From the NCBI RefSeq assembly GCF_000699445.3, contig NC_067202.1, positions 17,393,644-17,457,643 on the forward strand: a stretch of 64,000 nt of DNA, read 5' to 3'. Below are positions 45,925 to 57,034 of this stretch, one piece after another. Made by a program: the position numbers and the translations under genes. The notes under the pieces were generated by a model, which made no database searches, was not told the DNA's origin, and worked only from the letters and a program-made list of their open reading frames with translations. Position 1 is the stretch's first letter. Each line of letters begins with the position of its first letter. This stretch comes from Schistosoma haematobium. Lineage: Eukaryota > Platyhelminthes > Trematoda > Strigeidida > Schistosomatidae.

Positions 45925-46432
45925 CATATTGAGTGATCGCCAATTAGATGCCCTGGTACGGCTGAAGGTAGGGAGAGTCAGCTCTCACTTTCGAAATGCT
46001 CTCACATGGCCACGCGTATACAGTCACTCTAAAGTAAGTTCCAGTCACTGCCTTTTTACAAAGGGAGTGTTGTTTACGAAATTGAGAGGACGAATAGTGA
46101 ATGTCCGGCAAATTAACCGGGATAATGGACACGCCGGGACCATGTAAAGGAGTTGAAAAACCCTGATTCTAAACCGGGATCCTGAAAAAACAGATGACGT
46201 ATGAACCTATTATTGGTCACCGGTTACCATGGGATTGCATCTCCTGACGTTGCTCCACTGCCATGTGGATTGGACCGTTAGGTCAAAGGCTCCGGTTGTG
46301 GCCCCCTAACAAAACCACCTTCTTTGATTTGGGCACCCAGGCAGTATCAAAACCCGCCCACAAATGAAGTGATTTGTGCATTCGATATCCTTCTTTTACC
46401 AATATTCATGTATTCACATAAACAAATAACTT
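45925..46432 (+). repeat. dispersed repeat Z, plus
   Basis: Runs from tagatgccctggtacggctg to cacataaacaaataac. Lies tail to tail with the next copy. Confidence 0.65.
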
Positions 46433-46435
46433 AGT

Positions 46436-46955
46436 TTTTTATTCTTTTTATTTTAACACATAGATATTGGTACAAGGAGGCACCAAATAGATATGCAACA
46501 CACAGATCTCATTTGATATGTGTGAGGGCTGTGATACTGCCTGGGTGCCCGAACCGAATCAGGTGGTTCTCTTAGGGTCCACACTCGGAACCCTCAACCT
46601 AAAGGTCTGATCCACAAGGTAGTGGAACATCGTAAGGAGATGCAGTCCCATGGTATCCGGTGGCCAACAATTGGTTCATATGCCATTTGTTCCTTGAGGA
46701 TACTGGAGACCATGTGCACCATTGGTTTGGAATCAGGGTTTTTCAATTTTCCTAGGTGAATCTTCCGTATCCACCAACCCAGTTAAATCGCCGGCATTCG
46801 CTTTTCGTCCTCTCAATTTCGTAAATAACGCATAAACCTTAAAGAGGCAGTGAGTAAAATTTCCTTGGTAGTGGTTGTATGCACGTGGTGATGTAAGAGC
46901 ATTTGGAGACTGAGGACTGACTCTCCCCAACCTCGGTTGTACCAGTGCATATGAG
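46436..46955 (-). repeat. dispersed repeat Z, minus
   Basis: Inverted partner of 45925-46432. Confidence 0.65.
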
Positions 46956-47014
46956 GGTTCTGTAGGAACAAAAACCGTATGAATCTGGCATGGGACACCC
47001 TAGAAATGACTGGC

Positions 47015-47330
47015 TTCAAGAGGTATTTCCTGAAGTTCTAGTCAAAAGCCATGACCAGTGAATTTCAACAGGATCTGTTATGAGATAGTAACTCGCTGAA
47101 GACAATGATGAATCGTTAAACATTAACACGGTTGGATGCCGACTCTATGTTTTTAGAGGTTAAACGTTCACATACGAAACTGAGGATCCTTGGTCGGATT
47201 CCCGCATGTATGATCATGTATGAGCACTACTGACGAACTACATGCTAGGACGAAACAATCGTCTAATGTTGTTAGACTTCCCATGATTGTCTAATATTAA
47301 TTCATTCATAAGTTCAATTGTTTTCTATTA
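47015..47330 (+). mobile_element. SINE-B, plus copy with leader
   Basis: Leader to tail. Ribozyme reads CTGACGA but stem II is lost. Confidence 0.65.
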
Positions 47331-47391
47331 ATTATATAACTTAAATTGTACTATTTTCATTTTTCTTTTTTTTTACATCAAATCAAACAAG

Positions 47392-48201
47392 AAATGAACA
47401 CTGAACCATTTAAAACAATAAAAAAATCCAATAAATTCAATCTAAACAAAAATCCTGATCATGATGAAGATTGGACTGTTCATGATGGATCCCGTAGATT
47501 TACACCAATTTTATCATCACCTATATCAATGAAAACACCACCACCATCACAATTCCAATCTCAATCCCAACTTCGACCCTTATCACCACCGTTACCACCA
47601 CTACCCCCAACAACAACAACAACTATACCATTAATTGAAAAAATTAATCAATTAACTACTATCAATAAATTCAATGAAATCATTCAACCAAATTATAAAG
47701 AAAATCTATTTACTGAACAAAAATCAATATGGAATAAAACGAATAAAACATTAACCCAATTCAATGAACAATTACCTAATTATTCAAATAAATTCAATCA
47801 TCAACGTATTATACATAGTACACCATGTAGTCCTACTATCGAAAGAAATATCCTTATTAAACCTATTCATAATCATGAGGATGATGATGTTATATTAAGA
47901 AATCATAAAAAATCATCAATTGGTTTACCACCACGTCCATTAAGATCACCAATTATACGTTTAAATGGTCGATCTATGTCACCAATACATCCTCGTATAT
48001 CACCATTACCATCTTGTACAAATAATGAAGTAACTAAAATTAAACAAATTGATCCTATTACTGGTGAAATTCAATATATCACATCTAGAACAAGATCATA
48101 TACTGATTTAAATACTAATCAATTAATTACAGAAATAGAAGAAAATATACAAGGTGAAGGAGATACAGAAGTAAGAGTTGTTCGAAGGAAAACACGTAAA
48201 A
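47392..48201 (+). CDS. large 810-base exon, proline-rich scaffold-like protein
   Basis: Pyrimidine-rich tract then acaag, and GTAAGT at 48202. Phase 1-1: two bases in, 269 codons, one base out. The order is: an acidic/basic start (HDEDWTVHDGSRRF), a Pro/Gln block (LSPPLPPLPP followed by five Thr), an Asn/Lys-rich middle, a basic proline block (GLPPRPLRSPIIRLNGRSMS then PIHPRISPLP, possible SH3-ligand-like), and a distinct C-terminal segment IDPITGEIQYITSRTRSYTD through EIEENIQGEGDTEVRVVRRK. The last segment looks less disordered and is the best query for identifying the family. This is the strongest host-coding stretch in the window. Confidence 0.75.
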
Positions 48202-48249
48202 GTAAGTAAAATAAATAAATATTGTTATATGATATGTTGTGATTAGTTG

Positions 48250-48735
48250 TATTATAGATAGCCTTTAAATGCTCTGGTTACGGTCAAGGGTAAGGAGAGT
48301 TAGCTCTCTCTCTCTCTCTCTCTCTCTCTTGAAATGGTCTCACATGGTCATACGTATACAACCACTGCCAAAAAATATTTATGACTACCTACTTACGAAG
48401 GGGGTGTTGTTTAAGAAATTGAGAGGATGAAAAACGAATATCCGGGTTGCTGGATCCATCTAGGGCAGCGGGAAAACCCTGATTCTAAACCATTGGTGTA
48501 CATGGGTTCCAGGGTTCCAAGGGAACAAATGGCATATGAACCAATCTTTGGTCATCGGATACCATAGGACTGCATCTCCTTACATTACTCCACTACCTTG
48601 TGGATTGAAGTTTTAGATTGAAAGTTCTGAGTGCGACTCGGTCTGGGCTACCAGGCAGTATCACAGCCTACATACAAATGTTTGGTGCATATGTATTTGG
48701 TGCTCCTTTGTACCAATATTTATGTGTTGAAATGT
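48250..48735 (+). repeat. dispersed repeat Z with CT insertion
   Basis: An internal CT run (about 48303-48329) has expanded inside the unit. Confidence 0.6.
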
Positions 48736-48761
48736 AGATTCGAGATTATTGATTTATAAGT

Positions 48762-49165
48762 GAGTCTAGAATTTATGTACGATGTTGGAGCGACGCTAAA
48801 GTGATTATGGTGGAGTTTTGTTCTCTGAGCTGATGATGTCGTTCAGAAGAATGATGAAAGCTCCATGACTAAACCATCCAGCTCAGAGAACAAAACTCCA
48901 CCAAAATCATCCATCTGAGCTACAAATCTTCTCCACCATCTCAAGACGCTAAAGTAACTTAGAGAATGTCCACCTAATTACTAGATTTAAATGAGGATTA
49001 TAAACCTGTGTGAAGAATAAAGAATGTGATTTACAGTTGATAGTTAGATTTAAAGGTTTGCATCACGATGTGACATCAGTTAAAATGCCAAAGCGTTATT
49101 TAATCAAATGAATAAGTGAATTTTGCGTCGAAATCTGATTGATACGTCCATAAATTATAGTCTGA
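48762..49165 (+). mobile_element. Merlin-type MITE carrying a nested Penelope insertion
   Basis: Left end gagtctagaatttatgtacg, right end (reversed) cagactataatttatggacg. Interrupted by 48803-48944. Confidence 0.65.
48803..48944. mobile_element. Penelope terminal-repeat fold-back, 142 bp, with 11-base target duplication
   Basis: GACGCTAAAGT is repeated exactly at 48792-48802 and 48945-48955. A short minus arm (tatggtggagttttgttctc) is joined to a long plus arm that includes the ribozyme-like core and ends caccatctcaa. Confidence 0.82.
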
Positions 49166-49384
49166 TATCATTATTTATATGATCAAAGCACAGAATTGAG
49201 AAAAATTAATCAAATGCAACATGGAACCTGATACATATTTACACAGGTTCAAGTTATCATACCTCATTAGTATCGAGTGATGAACTTGGTAGGGCAAATC
49301 TCACAGTAGTTTACGTAATAGAAAGTGTTAGGCATCTAAAATACAATAAGAGACTATAAGAATGACTTTTTTATCTGATTGGAG

Positions 49385-49690
49385 TTTTTTTAACAAGATT
49401 TTTTTTCTACGAGATGGGGTTCTTGACCTCATGCCTAACCCTCACCCTTTATTAGTATAGGGGTTGTGGAGATTATTAAGTTTTTGATTGAAATCATGAA
49501 CTGATTGATGTTAAATCACCTTTGGAAACCTGGAAGCACTGGAAGGTCGTTTCGTCCTACTGTGGGACCCCTCAGCAGTGCACATTCACGACCCCGCCTC
49601 GTGGGATTCGAACCCAGGGCCTCTCCCTTTACCCGGGCTTAAGACCGGCACTAACTCTAGAAGAGCTGAGGGGGGAGTTGCGATAAAAAT
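49385..49690 (+). repeat. dispersed repeat V, split by SINE-B
   Basis: Left part (ttttctacgagatggggttc) and right part (ctttacccgggcttaagacc) match 26060-26160 contiguously. Confidence 0.5.
49455..49625 (-). mobile_element. SINE-B, minus copy
   Basis: Ribozyme CTGAGGG (A9 lost), good stems. B box gggattcgaaccc reversed. Confidence 0.7.
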
Positions 49691-49956
49691 TAGTGAAATA
49701 ATAACAAAAAAAACTTTATGATGTATCTAAGACAAGACGAAGTGTGAATACACACTTGTTATTCCAAACAATTTTGAGTCACTACATTCGAAATCTTTTA
49801 ATGATCATATAGACTCTTCATCTACTTACATGACTCAATCTAACAATCAGTATATTCATCATTCTATTGAATGAATTCTAGTCAATAGTTAAGAAATCTT
49901 AAAAGACAATTTACAATCTAAGCTTATTCTAACGTTAACCTTTCAGTTGAAATGAA

Positions 49957-50070
49957 GGCGAGACTATAATTGATGGATGAACTAATTAGGTATAAGATAA
50001 CAGATGTCGGATTTCGGAGCGAAATTCATTCATTCATTCGAATAAATAGAGTTTAAACATTGATTTGATA
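49957..50070 (+). mobile_element. Merlin-type left end
   Basis: Begins GGCGAGACTATAATTGATGG, matching the 28132 terminus. The right end was not found. Confidence 0.5.
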
Positions 50071-50144
50071 ATAAAATTGGTTAAACAATAAGATTATATC
50101 TATTATTGAATATCATGAATGAATAGTTGAATTTAGAGTCAATC

Positions 50145-50810
50145 AGTGAGTCAGCTACAACGTAGGACCAGCAACATATATGCATCGGTCCAAGTTCCCA
50201 TACCTCATTAGCACAACAAGATGAACACCAAATTCATAGAAGTAGTTAATTCAATAGTAGTAGTATATAAAAGAAAGATTGCATTTGAGGATATAGTACA
50301 GGAAGAAAGAATTAGTTGGTAGAAGGAAAGATATGAAGCGACTTTTAATCTCAGTGTTTAAGGGAAGACAGAGAGTGTATACACCGACGCCATTGCGATC
50401 GATTCTGAGCCATATCACACACAGTCTCCAACCATTGGTTACGATAGTCACGCGGATCCCAACCAAGTAGTCTGCATCTACCACCAACATGACTCAGACT
50501 AGAAGTTAGTGATTTTATGGATTGATACCACGTTTTGGTTTGGCCACCCCTAACTTTCTTTCAACCATCCTTAATACCAGTCAGCGTTGTATGTCGTGGT
50601 AATCGGTGTTCAGGCATACATAGCACGTGGCCCAACGATCTCAGTCGATGAAGATTTACAACCTGATCAGCTGATCTACCATCATCATTCCCTAATACCC
50701 TATGTCTAACCTCACTATTACTTACTCCGTAATCCCAGTAGATCTGAGTAATACTTCTAAAACATCTGTGGTCAAGCACTAGTAGCTTACGTCTATATAA
50801 ACATTTGGTA
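50145..50810 (-). mobile_element. LINE-2 C-terminal region and 3' end, minus
   Basis: Same protein region as 40830 (LLVLDHRCFRSITQIYWDYG, RLRSLGHVLCMPEHRLPRHT), well conserved. Confidence 0.7.
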
Positions 50811-50844
50811 AATATCACGAATGTAAATCATGCATGTAAACCGC

Positions 50845-50960
50845 CACAGAGTCTCATATTAGGACGAAACAGTTGTCCAATGCTTCCAGGTTTTCATTTG
50901 TGTTGTCTAATATTGATGCTCGATTCATGATCTTAAACAAATCTCCATAATCCTATATTG
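50845..50960 (+). mobile_element. SINE-B ribozyme and tail
   Basis: Begins within the ribozyme (cagagtctcatattaggacg). Confidence 0.55.
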
Positions 50961-51109
50961 ATAAAATGTGAACATAATCAATCATAAAATTTAAAAAAAA
51001 GAAGTATAAGTTGTGAGGAACTAACGAATATCTTTATTGATTTATTATCTAATATTTCAACTGATCCATTAGAAACAAGATATCAGTGATTTAATATTAT
51101 AAATTTAAA

Positions 51110-52265
51110 TGAGTTTACTACGGAACAATAAGCTATATGGCTATGTAGAGCAGAAGGTCTCATATGAGACTGGAGGTTCGCCATCGGTATTGTGGATGGT
51201 TCAGCATTGCTTTGGCAAGTTTTGCTAACTTTTCATGCACAAAATTGGTTTGCTGGTAAACCGATTTCATTTATACTGGTGGTCGCTTTTCAGTGTTCTC
51301 GAGGGCCATTGTCATTGGGACATTGTAAGGCATGTCGCCATTGCTAACATTATTGTGTTTGACTGCGTGTAAGCGGAATAGGTCAACTTTGACCTGTTCG
51401 TACTGTGCATAATTGATTCACGCGATCATTGATCGGAATAACTATACATATGACGTGAATGTGTATATGAATGTGTTATGTCCCGACAAGAATAATGAAT
51501 GGTAACTTTGGGATCCATTTATGGACCAATACTATGGGTATATTTTTATCGTATAATTGTTAAGTAACTAAACTACACAGATTCATGTCTCTGTTATTAT
51601 CAACTTGATTTTGACCTATGAACCATTATTATACGATTTACCATTCTTGAATTATTCCCTGTATATTAGTCACTCCCTCCCTCATTCAAAGCCACATTTG
51701 GCCAAATATTATACAAATGTTACTTTCTATTTTATGATACGCTGTGGTCTGTTTGATTAGTATGTTAACAGAGTAGGTTTGAAATACATGATTCATATCG
51801 AAGAGGCTTGGATTGGTGTTCTGGAATTAGTTGGCTGGGCTAGGCGGAAAACAGGACCAATCAGGACTCTAGACTGCTCTCACGTGTTTTACGCGTCATT
51901 GGTCCGTTCGATAAGTCACTGTTCTCTCATTGGCGGTCACAAGTTATGATAGAATGACACGAATGGTCCACCAGGGGGCTTGGTACCTATGTGGTTGTAC
52001 CATAGGATTGAGCTGTACTATTCAGATTGTAGCGTTAAGGCCTATACGGTGTCTGGTTCTCCTGTGAAGCGGGATTGAGCTGGACTGCTCTGGTTATAAA
52101 ATTTACGCCTGGGCGGTGTTTGGCTCTCCTGTTAAACGGGATTGGGCAGTACTGTTTGGGTTGTCATGTGAGAGTTTAGATGGTGTCTGTTTCTCCTGAA
52201 AACCAATGTAAAATTACCCTAGCCCACAAGGGTATATTGTATAACTAAAAGTATGAGTATACTAC
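51110..52265 (+). repeat. LTR-like repeat, longest copy
   Basis: Shared with 60075-60650 and 8880-9115 (both reversed). The right part holds three to four diverged copies of a roughly 60-base unit around gtgtctggttctcctgtgaa and gcgggattgagctg. It ends in a region rich in promoter-like A+T. Probably a solo LTR, but matching TG...CA ends and a target duplication were not established. Confidence 0.5.
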
Positions 52266-52574
52266 GACTGGTTTATTTCTCTGTTTAATTTTACAAACAT
52301 GAGCAGAAGTAAATGAAGTCATCTCATTAAGTAGATTTCTCATCATGTACTGACTCAACTGAAAAAGAATTCTTACATGGTGTATGATTGATTTAGGTTC
52401 TTATGGGTGTGAGTTCTTCTAAATGAACAATGGGTAGATATGATATAAACCCTAGTTACCGATGGTTGTTTAACTAGGATTCCTTTATAAAAACCATGAT
52501 TGTCCCATCGACAGTGCAGCTGATTGATTTTCTTTCTAATGAGTGATGTATTCGAAATTCATTAACTAACGGAT

Positions 52575-52890
52575 TAATTCTGCATATTCACATGGTATTG
52601 TTGTTTACTTGAATCTTCCCATTGATGTTTATGAATGTAATTGATCAGTCTCTTATTGGCATATGTGCATCCTGTACCGATTGTCTCGATATTGCCTTAA
52701 TTTACAAGCATTATAAACAAATATCGATAGTAGATAGCAGTGGAATCCAGTCTGACGCGCGTTTCGTCCTATTTGGGACTCGTCAACCGGATTTACCTGC
52801 ATCTCAGAGTTGTTGTTTACTCTGGGACTCGAACCCAGTTTCGTTCGTTTCAAACACCATCGCGTTATCCACTTGGCTACTGAGTCCTAA
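52575..52890 (-). mobile_element. SINE-A, full-length minus copy
   Basis: Tail, ribozyme (TTGACGA core, so C3 lost), B box (gggactcgaaccc reversed) and A box. Confidence 0.72.
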
Positions 52891-52919
52891 TATTCACTTA
52901 CTTATGTAATGGGATGAAG

Positions 52920-53265
52920 TTTACACTCACTCAGTATTGTTTTACTTGAATCTTCTCATTGATGTTTAACAGTGAAATTGATCGGTGTGTTATTGGCATA
53001 TGTGCATACTGTGCCTACTACTTCGATATTTCCTTAATTCACAAGCTTTTTAAACAAAGATGGATAGTGCTTAGCAGTGGAATTCAGGACGTGCGTTTCG
53101 TTTTATTTGAATAGTGTGATAGTGTTTGAAGTGAATAACACTGTGTTCGAGTACCGGAGTCAACATCAAAAGTCTGGGATTCAAGTACATTTAGCTGACA
53201 AGTCTGAAATGGGACGAAACGCGCGTCAACCTGAAGTCCACTGCTAGCTACTATCCATATATACT
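52920..53265. mobile_element. SINE-A, head-to-head fold-back
   Basis: Minus arm to about 53105 and plus arm with B-box-like gttcgagtaccgg and ribozyme CTGACAA (G8 lost). Confidence 0.7.
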
Positions 53266-53343
53266 TATAATTCTGCAAATGTTTTAAAGAAGTTTTATTA
53301 TTATCAATATCACTTTTTTTTGTATATTTTTGAATTGATTTAG

Positions 53344-53391
53344 TAAAACCGAATACTTGTAGAGAATCACGAAGTGTGGATAGTTCAGGAT
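53344..53391 (+). CDS. 48-base symmetric exon
   Basis: Acceptor tgaattgatttag and a GTAAGT donor at 53392. It enters with two bases (joining the A left at 48201 to give Ile), encodes KPNTCRESRSVDSSG and leaves one base. It opens a run of very short Ser/Arg/Thr/Glu-rich exons. Confidence 0.58.
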
Positions 53392-54110
53392 GTAAGTTTC
53401 ATTGTGTGTTTGACAACATGGTTCATTGTTAAAAAAATATTAACGTAACCAATTTTGAGTGAATTCAAATCTAAGACTGTTCATCTTAAGCATGTTGCAG
53501 AATCGATGATGTAACTTGTCTATGTTATCTTTTGTTAAGTTATCCTGAAAGTTGATTGCAGATACAGGAAGAGGCCGATCTGATTGGCACCATAAAAGCT
53601 GGTGAATTGGTATATACACAGAATTACTTAGTTATGATAACTTATCTTTGACCCGAACCATATAAATAGATAACAGTGATATGGTATAGCAATAAAGTTA
53701 TATATATAAACCTTGTGTTCAAGTTAGATGATCCCGGTGATATACTTGTAAATTGTCTGAAGTGATCTTTTCAAAAGACGTTTCTCACAGAGGATCCTCA
53801 TATAACATATCCAAGATTATCGGCCTGATTAACAAAATGGTTCAGTTACACCTGAACTCTAATATGTAGTACCATTTTAGTAAATTCAACTTGATATTCA
53901 TCACTGAGCTTCTATTCACAGTGCACAATCTCGCATGTATTGAAATAATGAAACTCTTTCAATATTCTGTTGTGACACGTATCAGAATATGTGAATAATC
54001 TAATTAGTGTACACTGCTAACTTGATCAGGTAAAATGATCTTAGATGAGTTTCTACAATCAAAGTGCTTTTGAAAGAGTTGTGATCCATTTAGTTTGAAA
54101 ATAGAGTGCT
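53392..54110. other. intron DNA, no element recognised
   Basis: No exon with good splice signals in the expected phase. Confidence 0.35.
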
Positions 54111-54119
54111 AAGTTTGGA

Positions 54120-54500
54120 GTGGTTACGAGTTCACTTAATCTGTGAACGGAACAAAGACTCGGTAACTAAAGACCAATAAGCTAGCTATTCAATGCGTCC
54201 CAGCCCCGCTAACGAAAGGAAGAAGTCCAAGCTTGGGGTGGGGAAGTATATTCTGCAAAAGCCAGAAGCACGAACGATAAAAACAGGCACAAATCAAAAC
54301 GTATATATATACAGCACAAAAACGTTCTTGCGGAGAGTTAAAAAAATAGCTTACTAAAAGACACAACTGACCAATAGCATTTAAGATTCTCCAAAATAGA
54401 GAATACGACATGAAGGTGAAAAGAGAGCTTTTGGCACGAAAACTAATTAGGATTTTTTTCAAGTGAGTTCTGGGGATCTAACGTCCCCAAAATAGAGATA
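54120..54500 (+). repeat. dispersed repeat W
   Basis: Second copy of the unit at 20535. Confidence 0.45.
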
Positions 54501-54733
54501 AGTTTATCATTGATAACACTGGATACTCATCGATTTATATAATCCATTGACTGAGGTTAAGAACCAATACAAATGGATTACAACTTACTTGTTCAAGAGT
54601 AATGATTACGTAAACCACTTCAAATCTCCAAAAATCACCACAACCATCTTAGAAACTAGTCTATGTTAGTCTATATGTTAAACGTCACTGAAGTAAACAA
54701 TCGGTTATCAATATTATTTTGATGATTTATTAG

Positions 54734-54787
54734 TTGTGAAAGATTCAAGAATTCGTCAATCTACAGAACAAACACAAACTGATCAAA
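54734..54787 (+). CDS. 54-base symmetric exon, copy 1 of a duplicated pair
   Basis: Acceptor gatgatttattag and GTAAGT donor at 54788. Phase 1-1. With the base from the previous exon it reads FVKDSRIRQSTEQTQTDQ. The length and the pattern DSR-x-x-Q-x-T-E-x-T-x-T match the exon at 56609, indicating an exon duplication. Confidence 0.62.
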
Positions 54788-54884
54788 GTAAGTGATATAG
54801 AAACAAACTATTTGATTAGTTATGTATTTGTATAACAATTCACTTGTCAAACTACCTATTCACAATTAAACATACCTCAGTGGT

Positions 54885-55580
54885 ATGTGCTACTGATGTT
54901 TAGAGATATAAGTAGTATGTAACGCCGATTGAAAGTAAGATACGTGGAGGTAGAAGGTTAGGAAATTTGAAGACAAGGGAATGAGAGCAAAGAATGATTG
55001 GTGTGAATACAAAGGAATAATCAACTATGCGATAACTGATGGATATTTTGCAAATGAAGTATTTACTGTATGGTTCTAAACCATCTACAGCCATCATCAA
55101 GCAGGTACAAGTATTTATAAATGGTTGTCTACCCAAGATACTCATTATCCATTGGCCGGATACCATCAACAACAGCCTTCTCTAGAAGAGAACAAACCAG
55201 ATTCCAGCTGAAGAAGAAATTAGGAAAAGACGATGAATATGGATAGGAAATACAATACACAAATCATCAAACTGCATCACAAGGCAAACCCTAACATGGA
55301 ATCCTGAAGGGAAACGCAAAAGAAGAAGGCCAAAGAACACATTACATCGGGAAATAGAATTAGATATGAAAAGGATGAATAAAAGCTGGAAAGAGCTGGA
55401 AAGGATTGTTGAGGATAGGGTTGGATGGAGAGTGTTGGTGGGCGGCCTATGCTACTCCATGAGAAGTAACAGGCGTAAGTAAGTAAGCCTCAGATTTTAC
55501 TAAGAGATTCTGTAGTTCTATGTTTAAATATGTTTGGTTGTCCCCAGCCTGTGTTCTCGTTCACTACAGATCCGTTTTAA
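54885..55580 (-). repeat. dispersed repeat X interrupted by an RTE-like LINE
   Basis: X runs to about 55090 (gtatggttct) and resumes at ctcagattttactaagagat (55492). The same sequence is continuous at 19960. Confidence 0.6.
55091..55490 (+). mobile_element. RTE-like LINE 3' end nested in repeat X
   Basis: Runs from the TAIIKQVQVF-equivalent through the KRRWKW-type block to agtaacaggcgtaagtaagt, a short GTAA tail. Confidence 0.72.
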
Positions 55581-55617
55581 ATCAAGTCAAAATCAGTATT
55601 ATTGGAATAAAAATGAT

Positions 55618-55960
55618 TATTACTTACTTACTTACTCACGCCTGTTACCCCTCGAAGAGTAACATAGGTCGCTCATCAGTATTCCCCATCCAACTCTGTC
55701 ATGGATATCTCCTTTCCAAATGTTTCCAGTTACTACTCATCCTTTTCATGCTTGATTTTAGTTCTCGACGCACTGTGTTCGTCGGCCTTCCTCCATTCCG
55801 TTCCCATTCAGGATTACAAGATAGCGCTTGCCTCGTGATGCAGTTCTTGATCATTTCTTCGATACACGTCTTATCCACTTCCATCGTCTTTTCTCAATTT
55901 CCTCCTCAGTTGAAAGTCGGTTTATTTTCTCCCACAGTAGACTGTTACTGATGGTATTGT
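55618..55960 (-). mobile_element. RTE-like LINE 3' end
   Basis: TTAC tail then the C-terminal block. Lies tail to tail with the 55091 copy, separated by X. Confidence 0.65.
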
Positions 55961-56035
55961 TTAAATGAAAATAGGCTTCTCATTGTATCTTCCTTTAAAA
56001 ATATATCGATGTTATTTATTTACTTAGAACAAAAT

Positions 56036-56568
56036 GAAAAAATTATGTTTTTGATTGAGATCATGAACCGATTGATACTAGACCACCATTGAAAACATGG
56101 AAGAACTGGACGGCCGTTTCGTCTCATTGTGGGACTCCTCAGCAGTGCGAATCCACGATCCCACTCGCGGGACCATGTGCTCACTAGTGACTAGCTTCAT
56201 GAGGGAATTTTCGGAGTTCTAGTCAGAAGCCGTGTTCAGTGGAACTATTCCGTGTCGGACAGAGACAGGTGTCTCTCTCAGTACAATGGAAGATGATCGC
56301 GCAATTTTGTGGATTGTATGAGGTCAAACATTAACACCGTCGGATGCCGGCTCGTAGTCTAGAGGTTAAGTGTTCATGTGCGGTAATGAAAGACCTGGGT
56401 TCGAACCCCATGAACGGGATTGTGGATTCGCACCGATGAGGAGCCCCACAATAGGATGAAAGGGCCATACAGTGCTTCCAGGTTTTCAATATTAGTCTCA
56501 CATCAATCGGTTCATAGTCTCAATCAAAAACTTAATAATCCCACGACCTTTTACTGACAAAAATTTAT
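56036..56568. mobile_element. SINE-B fold-back dimer with possible target duplication
   Basis: Minus arm (to about 56180) with tail and ribozyme, then a plus full unit with leader, A box, B box (gggttcgaacccc), ribozyme remnant and tail. GAACAAAAT occurs at 56027-56035 and 56569-56577. Confidence 0.75.
56103..56148 (-). ncRNA. hammerhead ribozyme, SINE-B
   Basis: Stem I GCACTG/CAGTTC (one mismatch), core CTGAGGA, stem II GTC/GAC, GAAA, stem III the perfect palindrome ACGGCCGT, cleavage after GTC. Confidence 0.7.
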
Positions 56569-56608
56569 GAACAAAATTTTTTTTCTTCAACTACATACTA
56601 TTGATCAG

Positions 56609-56662
56609 TTCAACGTGATTCAAGAACTCATCAACGTACAGAAGAAACAAAAACTGAAAAAC
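56609..56662 (+). CDS. 54-base symmetric exon, copy 2 of a duplicated pair
   Basis: Acceptor ctattgatcag and GTAAGT donor at 56663. Phase 1-1. Reads IQRDSRTHQRTEETKTEK, parallel to the 54734 exon over its whole length. A fold-back SINE-B insertion ends about 40 bases upstream, close to the branch-point region. Confidence 0.62.
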
Positions 56663-56779
56663 GTAAGTTCGTTTTTTAAAAACATTATTATGTAAACATG
56701 CACATCTGAATAAATGACCTAATAATTCAAAAACTGGATGACTTTGAATTATTGAACAATCAATAAGTTTTTAATCAAA

Positions 56780-57030
56780 GATGGAGTCCCGGAGTGAACA
56801 TCAACAAGTCTGAGATGCAGGTATATCCAGCTGACGAGTCCCAAATAGGACGAAACGTGCATCAAACTGGATTCGAATGCTAGTCACTATCCATCTTTGC
56901 TTAAAATGCTTGTGACTTATGGCTATATCGAAGTAGTCCGCACAGGCCCCACATATGTCAATATGAGATTGATCAATTCCGGTCCTAAATTTACAATGGG
57001 AAGTTACAAGTCAAACAACACCAAGTGAAT
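56780..57030 (+). mobile_element. SINE-A, plus copy
   Basis: Starts after the B box. Ribozyme and complete tail present. Confidence 0.72.
56825..56872 (+). ncRNA. hammerhead ribozyme, SINE-A, AAA-insertion form
   Basis: ATCCAG/CTGGAT, CTGACGA, GTCC/GGAC, GAAA, then ACGTGCAT C AAA. Confidence 0.65.
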
Positions 57031-57034
57031 AAAT

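Noticed and set aside
45944..46132. ORFs on both strands in repeat Z copies (also 35253, 43831 and 58447)
   Set aside because: Frames are not conserved between Z copies and no domain is recognisable, so Z is treated as non-coding 3' sequence.
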